Source: Planctomycetota bacterium
GTDB taxonomy: Bacteria; Planctomycetota; Phycisphaerae; Phycisphaerales; UBA1924
Reading direction: 5' to 3'
Assembly: GCA_963204725.1 (NCBI GenBank)
Contig: CAUJHH010000012.1
Location: 1-64,000 of the forward strand
DNA: 64,000 bases
In this document: piece after piece, positions 29,744 to 37,764 of the stretch
Position numbering within the stretch: position 1 is the first letter of the stretch
Layout: the number at the start of each line of letters is the position of its first letter
Made by a program: the position numbers and the translations under genes
The notes under the pieces: generated by a model
Database searches by the model: none
Seen by the model: the letters and a program-made list of their open reading frames with translations, nothing else
Told to the model about the DNA's origin: nothing

Positions 29744-30271
29744 TCAGCGTCCGCCACCCTCGGCTGTGGCCGCGTCGTCGGTCTTGGCCCCGTCGTCGCC
29801 GCTCACGGGATCTGTCAATGCCGGACCCGCCTCACCGGCAGGCGTCTGGGCTGGCTCTTCGACCGGCGCGGCCGGGGGCACGGCCTCGGGCATGCGGGGT
29901 GCATCGAGCGACCCGGCCGTCGGCGTGGGACCGTCTTCGGTCTCGGCACCCTCTTCAGCGGGCGCGGTCTGCTTGGTCGCCCCGAGTGCTCCCCCCGTCG
30001 GCTGCTTGGTCGCGTAGACCAGCCCCATCGAGACAAGCAGCCAGAAGATAAAGACCACGATGGTCATGATCGTGAGCGCATCGCCCGTCTTGGCACCGAA
30101 CGCCGTCTGGCCCGAGCCCGCGCCCGCACCGCCAAAGGCCGCGGAGAGCCCGCCGCCCTGTGGACGCTGGATCAGGATCGTAAGGATCATCAGCACCGAG
30201 GCGACGATGCCGAGAACCACCAGGCCACCGACGAGCCACTGGCTGGCGGCGAGTGTGAGCATTGGAGACAT
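29744..30271 (-). CDS. secG: Preprotein translocase subunit SecG with a long acidic tail
   Basis: A 175-residue protein. Two transmembrane helices (about 10-32 and 64-86) flank the conserved cytoplasmic loop ILIQRPQGGGLSAAFGGAGA followed by TAFGAKTGDALT, which defines SecG. It assists SecYE in protein export. The last about 85 residues form a Pro/Ala/Glu/Asp-rich tail, longer than in typical SecG (about 75-110 residues in total). GGAG lies nine bases before the ATG. It follows tpiA on the same strand, a gene order seen in many bacteria. Confidence 0.95.
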   Translation of the reverse strand: MSPMLTLAASQWLVGGLVVLGIVASVLMILTILIQRPQGGGLSAAFGGAGAGSGQTAFGAKTGDALTIMTIVVFIFWLLVSMGLVYATKQPTGGALGATKQTAPAEEGAETEDGPTPTAGSLDAPRMPEAVPPAAPVEEPAQTPAGEAGPALTDPVSGDDGAKTDDAATAEGGGR

Positions 30272-30337
30272 TCGAGCGAACTCCGGGGGGCGAAGAGCGG
30301 GCCGTCAGCCCCCTGCGCCCGGCGATGACCGGTTCTG

Positions 30338-30360
30338 GGGCCTGACACAAAGACAGGCCT
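30338..30360 (-). terminator. Weak hairpin between tpiA and secG
   Basis: GGCCTG (30339-30344) and CAGGCC (30354-30359) form a six-base stem with a nine-base loop between the tpiA stop and the secG start. There is no clear U tract, so it may only slow or partly end transcription. Confidence 0.25.
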
Positions 30361-30387
30361 GAATGGTAGGCCGAGGGCGCGGGCTGC

Positions 30388-31149
30388 TCAGACGCTCGCG
30401 GCTCCGATGATCTGCCCGAAATCCGCCGGTTTGAGCGACGCGCCGCCGATCAGGCCCCCGTCGATGTCCGGCTGCCCAAAGAGTTCCTTGGCGTTGGCCG
30501 CGTTCACCGAGCCCCCATACTGGATCCGCATCTTGGCCGCGTGGTCCGAGCCGTACATGGAGCCCAGCACCTTGCGGATGTGGGCGTGGGCCCCTTGCGC
30601 ATCGGCGGGGCTTGCCGTCTTGCCGGTGCCGATGGCCCAGACGGGCTCGTAGGCGATGACGACGTTCGCAAGCGAGGCGGGTTCGACCCCGGCGAGCCCG
30701 GCCCGGAGCTGGGTCTCGTTGACGAAATCGGTCTGACCCCCCTCGCGCTGATCGAGCTTCTCACCGATGCAGAGGATGACGCTGAGCCCGGCGCCGAGCG
30801 CGGCCCTGGTCTTGGCGTTGACGAGCGCATCGGTTTCGCCGATCACGTGACGGCGTTCGGAGTGGCCGGTGAGTGCCCATGAGACGCCGCAATCTTTGAG
30901 CATGGCGCAGGAGACCTCGCCGGTGAACGCGCCGTCGGCGCGATCGGAGACGTCCTGCGCGCCGAGCATGACCTTCGAGCCCTTGAGGGCGTCGGCGATG
31001 GTGAGGAGATATGGGAAGGGCGGGAAGACGACGACCTGGCACCCCGGCGAACCGGAAGCGAACTGGGCGACAGCCCGCGCGAGCTCCGCGCCCGAGGCGC
31101 GGGTGGTGTTCATCTTCCAGTTGCCGCCGACGATGGGTTGACGCGTCAC
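30388..31149 (-). CDS. tpiA: Triose-phosphate isomerase
   Basis: A 253-residue glycolytic enzyme interconverting dihydroxyacetone phosphate and glyceraldehyde 3-phosphate. Catalytic motifs are complete: GNWKMN (Lys), ALTGHSERR (His) and AYEPVWAIGTGKTAS (Glu and flexible loop 6), with the phosphate-binding YGGSVNAAN and IGGASL near the end. GTG 31149 is chosen because AGGAGG lies seven bases upstream and it gives the normal family length; the frame is open ten codons further. Confidence 0.97.
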   Translation of the reverse strand: MTRQPIVGGNWKMNTTRASGAELARAVAQFASGSPGCQVVVFPPFPYLLTIADALKGSKVMLGAQDVSDRADGAFTGEVSCAMLKDCGVSWALTGHSERRHVIGETDALVNAKTRAALGAGLSVILCIGEKLDQREGGQTDFVNETQLRAGLAGVEPASLANVVIAYEPVWAIGTGKTASPADAQGAHAHIRKVLGSMYGSDHAAKMRIQYGGSVNAANAKELFGQPDIDGGLIGGASLKPADFGQIIGAASV

Positions 31150-31242
31150 CGAGATGCCTCCTGTCGCGCGGGCGCGCACCTGTCCGAAGGCATGACCTTA
31201 GGTTCGAAGGGATAGCAGCGGGTGGTGCACAGCACTCCGGGC

Positions 31243-33489
31243 TCAGCACCCGTTGCCGAACGCGTCCATGAAATCGAGGAAGTCGAGGATATCGACGAGC
31301 GTGTCGCCGTTCAGATCAGCATCGCGGCCCGAACCGCACGGCGCGGGCTGCCCGTCGCAGTTGCCAAAGTCGTCGAGGAAGTCGAGGAAGTCCAGCACGT
31401 CGTTCGTGCCGTCGGCGTTGTAGTCCGCGCCGCATCCGGCAAGCGTGAAGGGGCGTGACACCGCGAAGAAGATCTCGCCGACGCCGCTGACGCGGATACG
31501 CGCGTTCTGGGTGGAGACCGCGGGCATCTCGACGGTTGCGCTGCCGCTGTTGGCGAAGGTTCCGAGCGAGGTTGCGAAGGACATGCCGCCATCGGTGGAG
31601 AGATCGATCGCGACCTGCGAACACGAGATAGGGGAGAGGTTCGTGCCGCCGACGGTCCAGGTCACGCTCGCGGCTCCTGCGCCGAGTGGCTGGCCCTCGG
31701 TGGGAGAGACGACGCCGAACGGCGAGGCGTTTGAGGGGATGAAGAGGTCGGCGGTCGAGGAGATGACAGACGCGCCAACGCCCGGGCTGTTGTCGCGGAC
31801 GATGACGCGGAAGCGGCGCGTGGTGTTGGTCACGGTCGGGAGTCGCTCGCCGGGCGTGGGGACGCCGGAGAGGATGTCGGACCACTGCGGGAACGTGCGC
31901 GAACCGGACTCCATCGGCGGAAAGATGCGGAACAGCGCGCCGTCGCCGTTGTCCTCCGAGCCCTCGCCCGAAAGCGGGCGGCGCTCGCCGCTGTCGCGCT
32001 GCTCCCACGAGTAGGTCAGCGTGTCGTTGTCGGCGTCGGTCGCTTCGGCGATGAGCGTGAACGGCGTACCGGGCGGGATCGAGATGTCCGGCGTACGGAA
32101 GGTGATCTCGGGGACGTTGTTTGAGGTCGTGATCGGGACCATGCACGAGGAGGCGGAGTCGCCAAGGAAGGCACGCATCTCGAGGATGCTGCCGTGGTGG
32201 AACCAGGGCTCGGCGAACTGCACGATGTTGTCGCTCGGCGGCTCGTCGCCGACGGGGCAGCCGCCCGCGTAGCCCATCGGCGAGGAGCCCGTGCCCGCCT
32301 CCCACGCCGTTGGCAGGTTCGCGTTGTTGCCGCAGCGTCCGCGCGTGCCGCTGAATGTGTGGTTCGCGCCGAACTGGTGCCCGATCTCGTGCATGACGAC
32401 GAGCGCGGAGAATGGATCGGCGTCGCCGCCGCGCGGGATGCCGGAGATGCCCCCGGCCTTGTTGCCTCCACAGACGCTGCGGAGATAGGCGACGCCCCCC
32501 GCGATGCGCGTGACGCAATGACCGATGTCGAAGTTTGCGTCCCCGATCACATCGGGAACGTGGCTGCGATTCACGCTGAGCACCGGCCCGGAGCAGTCGC
32601 TCCCCCCCAGACCGTCGCACGTCTCCGGATATGGATCGCTCTCCGGATCGAAGTACACAATGAGATCGTTGTCGGCCACAAGATCGAAGTGGACGGCGAG
32701 GTCGGCCTCGTACACCACGTTTGTCCGCGAGATGATCGTCACGATCGCCGCGAGCGGATCCGCCCCGTTTGGCGCGTGGCCGGCGATCGTGCTGTGGTGC
32801 AGCCCGTACTCGCCGGTGCAGGCCATGGCGGCCCGCACGTTGCGGAGCGATTGCAGCGCGCGCTGCGATCCCCCGCCGGCGCCCGCCCCCTGCGCAGGAA
32901 GCGCATCCATCGGATCCGTCACCGTGTCGCACGCCCAGTCCGTCGCGTTCGGCAGGTCACGCAGCCAGTACGCCACGACGTTCGAGTCGTCTCCCGAACG
33001 CCAGAGGTCGATCATCCACGCCCCGCCGCTCGCGCCGGCCCCGCCCAGATCCGCCGGCTCGCGCAGCATGCCGGTGAGGCCGCGCTGCGTGAGCTCGATC
33101 CGCCCCGTGGCGAGCCCGTCAACCGATTGCGCGATATAGGTCCGCATCTGCGGAAACTTCGCCGCAAGCCCCGGCTCCATCACCGGCGACGAGGCCACGA
33201 AGCAGGGCACGAGCGCGCCCGAAGGATGGGGCAGGTGGACGACCAGTCCATACGCCGCGAGCCCAACGTCGAACCGCTGCGCCGGCGCGCCCGCGAGTGC
33301 CGCACGCATCGCGGCAGGATCGATGATCGCGTACGCGCCATGGGTCGGACGCGGACCGGGCACGCTCCAGGCAGGCCCCAGATCAATCGGCGGACCGGGA
33401 AGGAGCGTGATTTCTGAGGCGGCGGCGGCGAACGCGGGAGCCAGAGCCAACACGCACGCGCCGAACAATGCCGAGAGAGATCGCCTCAC
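31243..33489 (-). CDS. Secreted zinc metalloprotease (reprolysin-like, M12/M72 group) with C-terminal LDFLDF repeats
   Basis: A protein of about 748 residues. A signal peptide starts at GTG 33489 (GGAAAGGA eight bases upstream; ATG 33498 is the alternative). The zinc site is the extended metzincin motif HEIGHQFGANH (DNA about 32360-32392), with a Met-turn SSPMGYAG further on. Then come Ig/fibronectin-like beta domains (SWEQRD ... RRFRVIVRDNSPG) and a C-terminal tail. The tail has two Asp-rich repeats of about 25 residues: DYNADGTNDVLDFLDFLDDF and DLNGDTLVDILDFLDFMDAF, each ending in FGN and Cys. The repeats resemble calcium-binding dockerin/EF-hand loops. Probable role: degradation of extracellular or surface proteins. 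Confidence 0.85.
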   Translation of the reverse strand: MRRSLSALFGACVLALAPAFAAAASEITLLPGPPIDLGPAWSVPGPRPTHGAYAIIDPAAMRAALAGAPAQRFDVGLAAYGLVVHLPHPSGALVPCFVASSPVMEPGLAAKFPQMRTYIAQSVDGLATGRIELTQRGLTGMLREPADLGGAGASGGAWMIDLWRSGDDSNVVAYWLRDLPNATDWACDTVTDPMDALPAQGAGAGGGSQRALQSLRNVRAAMACTGEYGLHHSTIAGHAPNGADPLAAIVTIISRTNVVYEADLAVHFDLVADNDLIVYFDPESDPYPETCDGLGGSDCSGPVLSVNRSHVPDVIGDANFDIGHCVTRIAGGVAYLRSVCGGNKAGGISGIPRGGDADPFSALVVMHEIGHQFGANHTFSGTRGRCGNNANLPTAWEAGTGSSPMGYAGGCPVGDEPPSDNIVQFAEPWFHHGSILEMRAFLGDSASSCMVPITTSNNVPEITFRTPDISIPPGTPFTLIAEATDADNDTLTYSWEQRDSGERRPLSGEGSEDNGDGALFRIFPPMESGSRTFPQWSDILSGVPTPGERLPTVTNTTRRFRVIVRDNSPGVGASVISSTADLFIPSNASPFGVVSPTEGQPLGAGAASVTWTVGGTNLSPISCSQVAIDLSTDGGMSFATSLGTFANSGSATVEMPAVSTQNARIRVSGVGEIFFAVSRPFTLAGCGADYNADGTNDVLDFLDFLDDFGNCDGQPAPCGSGRDADLNGDTLVDILDFLDFMDAFGNGC

Positions 33490-33606
33490 GGGAACCATCC
33501 TTTCCAGTTGCCCACGAACGCACCACACTAACGAGTGCGCCACGTCCGCCGCAAGGCCAATGTCAGGGAGAGGCCCCCCGCACCCGAACCGGGCCCTGAA
33601 AGCGGG

Positions 33607-34371
33607 CTATGGGACCCGATCCATCGGCACCAGATCCCAGCCGCAGACCTCCAGCGTGTCGCTGTGCCACGCAAGAGACGGAGCGGTCGCCACTCCGAAG
33701 ACGCCGACGCCCGCCGAGCGAACAAGCGTGTCGTCAAGTCGCGTCAGCGTCGCCCCCCGGAGCGACCACGGCTCGTGCTCGATCCGCCCACCCATGATCC
33801 GCCCGCGCCGGCGCGTGAAGAGCCAGTATCGCTCCGTCAGAAACTGCTCGATGGATCCCGCCGACGCGCGAGGGATCGGCTCTCCGCGGATCCACGCGAC
33901 CCGCGTGCACTCGGTGGCATCGCGCCGACGCGAGAGCGCGTAATCCGTCGTGCGCACCGCGCCCGAGCCGTCTCGCTCATGCGTCACTTCGAAGCGGCTG
34001 TGGATGTAGTTGAGCGACCAGAGCCAGTTGCCGCCGAGCACGGGAAGCAGGCGCTCGGCATCAAGCGAGAAGAACCAGACGCCGGCGTGCTCTCGCCCGC
34101 GCGAGTCGCGGGCGCGAACATAAGTTCGGACGTTGCACTCATAGAACGACGAGAGACCGGGGAAGGGAGGAATGCCACGGAAGCGCGTGGCCTCCATGCG
34201 GAAAGGAACGAGCGCGATCCAGGCGCGGCCGTCATACAGATCGAGTTCGAGCTCGGCGGGGATAAGCGCTCTGATCGCGGCGGGCTCAACAGGCCAATGA
34301 AGGAAGAGCAGGTTGTCCCAGCGCATGCGGACCGAGGGATGACGCCCGGACATCGAGTCACGACTGGACAT
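33607..34371 (-). CDS. DUF2071 (YqjF-like) protein
   Basis: A 254-residue protein of the YqjF/DUF2071 family. Landmarks are MRWDNLLFLHWPVEP near the start, LELDLYDGRAWIALVPFRM, and YECNVRTYVR, which match the conserved N-terminal half. No catalytic function has been assigned that I know of. It is the last member of a probable minus-strand unit: Cys-rich peptide, exported protein, pseudopilin, then this gene 22 bases after the pseudopilin stop. A broken second copy of its N-terminus lies at 36320-36460. The start is uncertain between ATG 34371 and ATG 34353. Confidence 0.82.
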   Translation of the reverse strand: MSSRDSMSGRHPSVRMRWDNLLFLHWPVEPAAIRALIPAELELDLYDGRAWIALVPFRMEATRFRGIPPFPGLSSFYECNVRTYVRARDSRGREHAGVWFFSLDAERLLPVLGGNWLWSLNYIHSRFEVTHERDGSGAVRTTDYALSRRRDATECTRVAWIRGEPIPRASAGSIEQFLTERYWLFTRRRGRIMGGRIEHEPWSLRGATLTRLDDTLVRSAGVGVFGVATAPSLAWHSDTLEVCGWDLVPMDRVP

Positions 34372-34393
34372 GCCGCGATCGTACCACGTGGGC

Positions 34394-35053
34394 TCAGTAG
34401 GTCGGCGGAATGGGAGTCAGCGACCAGCCCGCGCTCCCATCGAAATACACCACGTTGCTGCCGAGCGTCCCCGGAGGAGCGGACCGATGGAACGACCACA
34501 CGTCATCGAAGAGTGCCGGAAGCCTCGGCGCCGCGGCTCGCGATCCGATCCGCTTCCCGTCCAGGTAGAACGCCGTGACGCGCCGCGCCATCTCCGGCGT
34601 CACCCGCATCGAGATCGGCTCCTCCATGAAGAGACCGGCGCGGTAGTCGTAGCTGAACCCGTACTTCGGCCCAAACTCGCCATCCGCCGGGCACATCTGC
34701 GGCTGCTTCCGCGCAAACCCCCCATTCCCATCGGCGATCGAAGGCCCGCCAAGCGACTCCGCGAGAAGCCCCAGCAAGAGTTCTCCCCGCAGGGCCCTCG
34801 CCCGCTCTTCCGGCCGCGCCGTGTACACACTCGGGCTCGCCGGCAGCACTCCATCCCCCTCGCCATCCATGTAGTGATACGCCGACGCGCCGACCTGCCG
34901 AAGATTGGAGAGACACACCACCCGCTGCGACGCTCCTCGCACGCCCGACAATGCCGGCGCCGCGACCGCAACCAACGTGAACAGGATGGAGATGCTCACC
35001 AGCAGCTCGATGAGCGTGAAGGCGCGGGAGCCGTGTGCTCGGACGCCGCTCAT
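34394..35053 (-). CDS. Prepilin-type (type II pseudopilin-like) exported protein A
   Basis: A 219-residue protein with a prepilin peptidase site and N-terminal helix, AFTLIELLVSISILFTLVAV (cleavage expected just before Phe, with Glu at +5). The rest is a planctomycete-style pseudopilin globular domain: SQRVVCLSNLRQVGASAYHY and, near the end, SNVVYFDGSAGW, a pattern shared with DUF1559-like proteins. ATG 35053 overlaps the stop of the preceding gene (TGATG), so it is translationally coupled to the exported protein at 35053-35658. The type II secretion or pilus assembly genes themselves are not in the window. Confidence 0.85.
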   Translation of the reverse strand: MSGVRAHGSRAFTLIELLVSISILFTLVAVAAPALSGVRGASQRVVCLSNLRQVGASAYHYMDGEGDGVLPASPSVYTARPEERARALRGELLLGLLAESLGGPSIADGNGGFARKQPQMCPADGEFGPKYGFSYDYRAGLFMEEPISMRVTPEMARRVTAFYLDGKRIGSRAAAPRLPALFDDVWSFHRSAPPGTLGSNVVYFDGSAGWSLTPIPPTY

Positions 35054-35658
35054 CACTTCGCCTCCGCGCCGGACGGGGAATCACCCGGCAGGGGAACATA
35101 TGAAGCGCGCGCCGCGACCTCGGGGCGTTCATCCTCTCGCAGTTCCCGAACCCGAGCCTCCACGTCCGTCCGTGCGATCAGGCCACACTCCTGCGCTGTC
35201 GTCAGTCCGACCCGACGCACGCGCCAGTTCTGGTGGTAGAGCGCATCGATGATCACATCCTCGAGCTTCTGCCTCGCATCCGCGTCGTAGCGGTCTGTCG
35301 CGAGCCGATCAGAGGCCATGGCGATGGCCCATCGCTGGACGAACACGTCGTCAACGCCGTGGGCGCACTCGTGCAGGTACGCAGCATCCTCGCTCGTCGC
35401 CTTCGGATGGCGAGCGATCTCGTTCTCCATTCTCGCCATGCGGACCGCGGCGTCGCCGGTCAACCCGGCCCCCACTGCCGTTCCCGTCTCGCCAGAGCCG
35501 CAGCCGTTACAGCCCGATGCGGACTCTGACTCTGTCTGAGCGGCGGGCGCGAGCGCGGGAGGCGAGACCACGCGGGCGATGCTGATCGCTGCGGCCACCC
35601 CCGAGACGCCAACAGCGAGCAGAGCGATGACGATTCCCCTCGTCGAGTTTCCTTGCAC
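35053..35658 (-). CDS. Exported protein of unknown function (cassette A)
   Basis: A 201-residue protein from GTG 35658 (GGGAGGT six bases upstream). An N-terminal transmembrane or signal helix spans about residues 8-30, followed by a Pro/Ala-rich linker and a CNGCGSG segment. The C-terminal half is helical and HEAT-like in feel (QKLEDVIIDALYHQNWRVRR), and YLHECAHGVDDVFVQR carries His and Cys residues. I recognise no family. It lies between the Cys-rich gene and pseudopilin A and is coupled to the latter. Confidence 0.7.
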   Translation of the reverse strand: MQGNSTRGIVIALLAVGVSGVAAAISIARVVSPPALAPAAQTESESASGCNGCGSGETGTAVGAGLTGDAAVRMARMENEIARHPKATSEDAAYLHECAHGVDDVFVQRWAIAMASDRLATDRYDADARQKLEDVIIDALYHQNWRVRRVGLTTAQECGLIARTDVEARVRELREDERPEVAARASYVPLPGDSPSGAEAK

Positions 35659-35682
35659 CCTGAGACCTCCCCAGAAGAAGAA

Positions 35683-35708
35683 CGCGGCTCGACTTTCGTC
35701 GAGCCGCG
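35683..35708 (-). terminator. Hairpin terminator/attenuator after Cys-rich gene A
   Basis: CGCGGCTCGAC (35683-35693), loop TTTC, GTCGAGCCGCG (35698-35708): a perfect eleven-base stem. Read on the minus strand it is followed by TTCTTCTTC. It lies 23 bases after the Cys-rich stop and 24 bases before the next start, so read-through would be reduced but possible. Confidence 0.7.
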
Positions 35709-35731
35709 GACCAGTGAACGTTCGGCACCGA

Positions 35732-35977
35732 TCACGGGTTTGAGGGGTCTCCGATCGGAGTGACGGGGTACGAGCGGGTGTCGCACCAGTCCTGGCATCC
35801 CGTTGCATCTGTGCAGTGATTGATGCAGCAGGTGTAACAACTGCTGAGAGTCTTGGTGTTGTTGCAGTTGAGTTTGCCGCAGTCGGCTCCATCGCCGGTT
35901 GAGGCGATGACGACTGAGATGGTGGAGAGGCAGCAGACGAGAGCGAACGCAGCAGAGATGAATCGGTTGCTTCTCAA
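35732..35977 (-). CDS. Short Cys-rich exported peptide A
   Basis: An 81-residue product starting at TTG 35977, which has a near-perfect AAAGGAGG seven bases upstream. A signal peptide (MRSNRFISAAFALVCCLSTI ... VIAS) leads into a mature part of about 55 residues with eight cysteines, including CYTCC and two CxnC pairs, and many Asn, Thr and Asp. This suggests a compact disulfide-bonded extracellular peptide. I recognise no family. It heads the minus-strand cassette; the equivalent plus-strand peptide is at 37413-37676. Confidence 0.72.
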   Translation of the reverse strand: MRSNRFISAAFALVCCLSTISVVIASTGDGADCGKLNCNNTKTLSSCYTCCINHCTDATGCQDWCDTRSYPVTPIGDPSNP

Positions 35978-36000
35978 GGAAGCACCTCCTTTCGCATGTC

Positions 36001-36319
36001 GCGAGAATACCCGATCTTGGGGATCATCGGGTAGCCACTTGTGGCTTCTGCAAGCCGAATTGTGGATTTCTCGGGGCGCGGAGGCTTCAGAGTCGCCGTC
36101 ATTTGGGTTATCGGACGTATGTCGAGATGTGCAAGTCTCGTAAGGAGAGGGTGTTAGAAAGGAGCGATCCGCACAACGGGAGAACAGAAGTTTTCCACAT
36201 GCGATCGTTGAGTCGTGGTTTGCAAGTTTGGATTCGAATGAGGCGGGGAAGCGCGGATGACGAGCCGCGTGCGTCGGCAGGCAGGAATGCCGATCGAGGC
36301 GGGTGTTATTGGGTTGCGA
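36001..36319. other. Intergenic region between the two cassettes
   Basis: No gene seen. It includes a short inverted repeat CCCGAT ... ATCGGG near 36015 and GCCAC-TT-GTGGC near 36040, which may be leader or terminator hairpins. Base composition is more AT-rich than the rest of the window. Confidence 0.5.
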
Positions 36320-36460
36320 TCAACCAGTGCTCGTCGCGTTCCAGGCACGACCGTCGTTGAGGTCGAGTTCGGCTGGGATCAGCGAACGGATGGCGCCGGG
36401 ATCGACAGGCCAGTGGAGGAAGAGGAGGTTGTCCCAGCGCATGTGGACGGAGGGGTTCAT
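36320..36460 (-). pseudogene. Remnant of a second DUF2071 gene
   Basis: Read on the minus strand from 36460, the peptide starts MNPSVHMRWDNLLFLHWPVD and continues to LDLNDGRAWNATSTG, then stops at 36320. It matches the N-terminal about 45 residues of the intact DUF2071 protein at 33607-34371 closely (PSVRMRWDNLLFLHWPVEP ... DLYDGRAW), then loses similarity abruptly. The remaining about 200 residues are missing, so this is a truncated copy. Confidence 0.72.
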
Positions 36461-36587
36461 GGAGCAATCATTGTTGTGATCGATACTCGCATTCAGCAGA
36501 GATGGCAGCAAGTTCGTCGTGCTGAGGTCAAGCGGATGCCAAACAGGTTGCGAATCGACTGGGTGTTGTGAGTTTGTTGGTGCGTCC

Positions 36588-37385
36588 ATGTTCAGGTATG
36601 CTGACGCGGTGCATCGCCATCAACGCATTCCGGCATTCACGATCATCGAAATACTCATCGTTATCGCTATCGTCGGACTGCTCATCGCGATCTCATTGCC
36701 CGGGCTGGGCGCAGCTCGTGCTCGCGCCAAAGAGGCCCACTGCGTTGCAAGCATCCGTAACGCGCACGGATTGGTCGGGATGTACGCCGCGGATGCATCG
36801 GATCTGCCTCCTCACGGTGGCTATCAACGCGGTTCACTGGCCACGGGCGAGCCAGCGGTGCGCGTGATGTACACGAGCACCGGCATCGAGGTCCCTTACT
36901 TCTATCAGACGTGGCTATGGGGGACTATCGCTGCATTCTGGCAGGGCGAAGCGATCGTGGGCGCCACTTGTCCATCGACTGATGAGTCGAGAAGAGTCAT
37001 TCATCCTCCCCGAGACGATATCGGCGATACGGGGAGTTTCTCGTCTTACTGTGTTTCCGCGGCGTTCTTCGCGGATCCAGCATTCTGGCAGCCGACGCCA
37101 GCGTATCGAGAATCGGAGTTTGCAGCGCAGCGCATCGCAACAACTCGATTTCCGAGCGATAAAGCGCTGCTTTATGAACACTATGTGGCTCATGTCGAAG
37201 GAGATAGCATTACGCCATTGTCTGACGCGTGCAAACGAAGCCCGGTCGCATTCACTGACGGACACGCATCCGCGAGACCATTTCGGGATGTTGTAGCTAT
37301 CCACACCATCCACGATCCACAGTCACCCATGCCACATTCGCACACGCCCAATGGCGTGCTTGGTCGTGACGTACAGAGTCCGTGA
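36588..37385 (+). CDS. Prepilin-type (type II pseudopilin-like) exported protein B
   Basis: A 265-residue protein with prepilin site IPAFTIIEILIVIAIVGLLI (cleavage before Phe, Glu at +5). A DUF1559-like body follows, including HCVASIRNAHGLVGMYAADA and a final SPVAFTDGHASARPF that corresponds to the end motif of pseudopilin A. Overall similarity to pseudopilin A is in architecture rather than close sequence. Start 36588 is the first ATG in frame before the signal; a GTG a few codons later is possible. Codon use is more AT-rich than in most neighbours. Confidence 0.82.
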   Translation: MFRYADAVHRHQRIPAFTIIEILIVIAIVGLLIAISLPGLGAARARAKEAHCVASIRNAHGLVGMYAADASDLPPHGGYQRGSLATGEPAVRVMYTSTGIEVPYFYQTWLWGTIAAFWQGEAIVGATCPSTDESRRVIHPPRDDIGDTGSFSSYCVSAAFFADPAFWQPTPAYRESEFAAQRIATTRFPSDKALLYEHYVAHVEGDSITPLSDACKRSPVAFTDGHASARPFRDVVAIHTIHDPQSPMPHSHTPNGVLGRDVQSP

Positions 37386-37412
37386 ACTGGAACATCTCTC
37401 TAGGAGTTGAAC

Positions 37413-37676
37413 ATGCTTGGGAAGCGTATCACGCGGCTTGTCCCCTCTCTCGCTGGCTTCGCAATCTTGGCCACAAGTACGACCGCCGTATTCCGAGCAA
37501 GTGCGATGTCCGACCAATATAACTGCAAGGTCTATTGTGTCGCGGAGCAGGTTTGGTATGGACCGCAGGTCTGCCCGGGCAACCAGGTTTGCTGCATCAA
37601 AGCAGATTGCCCGGCCGCAACATTCGTGGTTGGATGCTGCGAGCAGGGTTTCACTTGCACCTATGGAATCGAGTGA
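37413..37676 (+). CDS. Short Cys-rich exported peptide B
   Basis: An 87-residue product from ATG 37413 with AGGAG six bases upstream. The N-terminal MLGKRITRLVPSLAGFAILA is a signal peptide; the mature part has nine cysteines (NCKVYC, VCPGNQVCC, KADC, VGCC, FTC). The Cys spacing differs from peptide A, so homology is not proven, but size, export signal and position are alike. It lies 27 bases after pseudopilin B and is followed immediately by a hairpin. Confidence 0.72.
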   Translation: MLGKRITRLVPSLAGFAILATSTTAVFRASAMSDQYNCKVYCVAEQVWYGPQVCPGNQVCCIKADCPAATFVVGCCEQGFTCTYGIE

Positions 37677-37696
37677 AGGAAACTTGACAGTTTCCT
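37677..37696 (+). terminator. Hairpin directly after Cys-rich gene B
   Basis: AGGAAACT-TGAC-AGTTTCCT, a perfect eight-base stem starting at the base after the stop codon. No U tract follows, so it may stabilise or attenuate the transcript rather than end it. Confidence 0.5.
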
Positions 37697-37764
37697 GTGT
37701 TGCGAATCCCTGATATCGCGTCGATCCCCATTGGCTTTACCTCCTTCAACAATCGGAGCACTCC

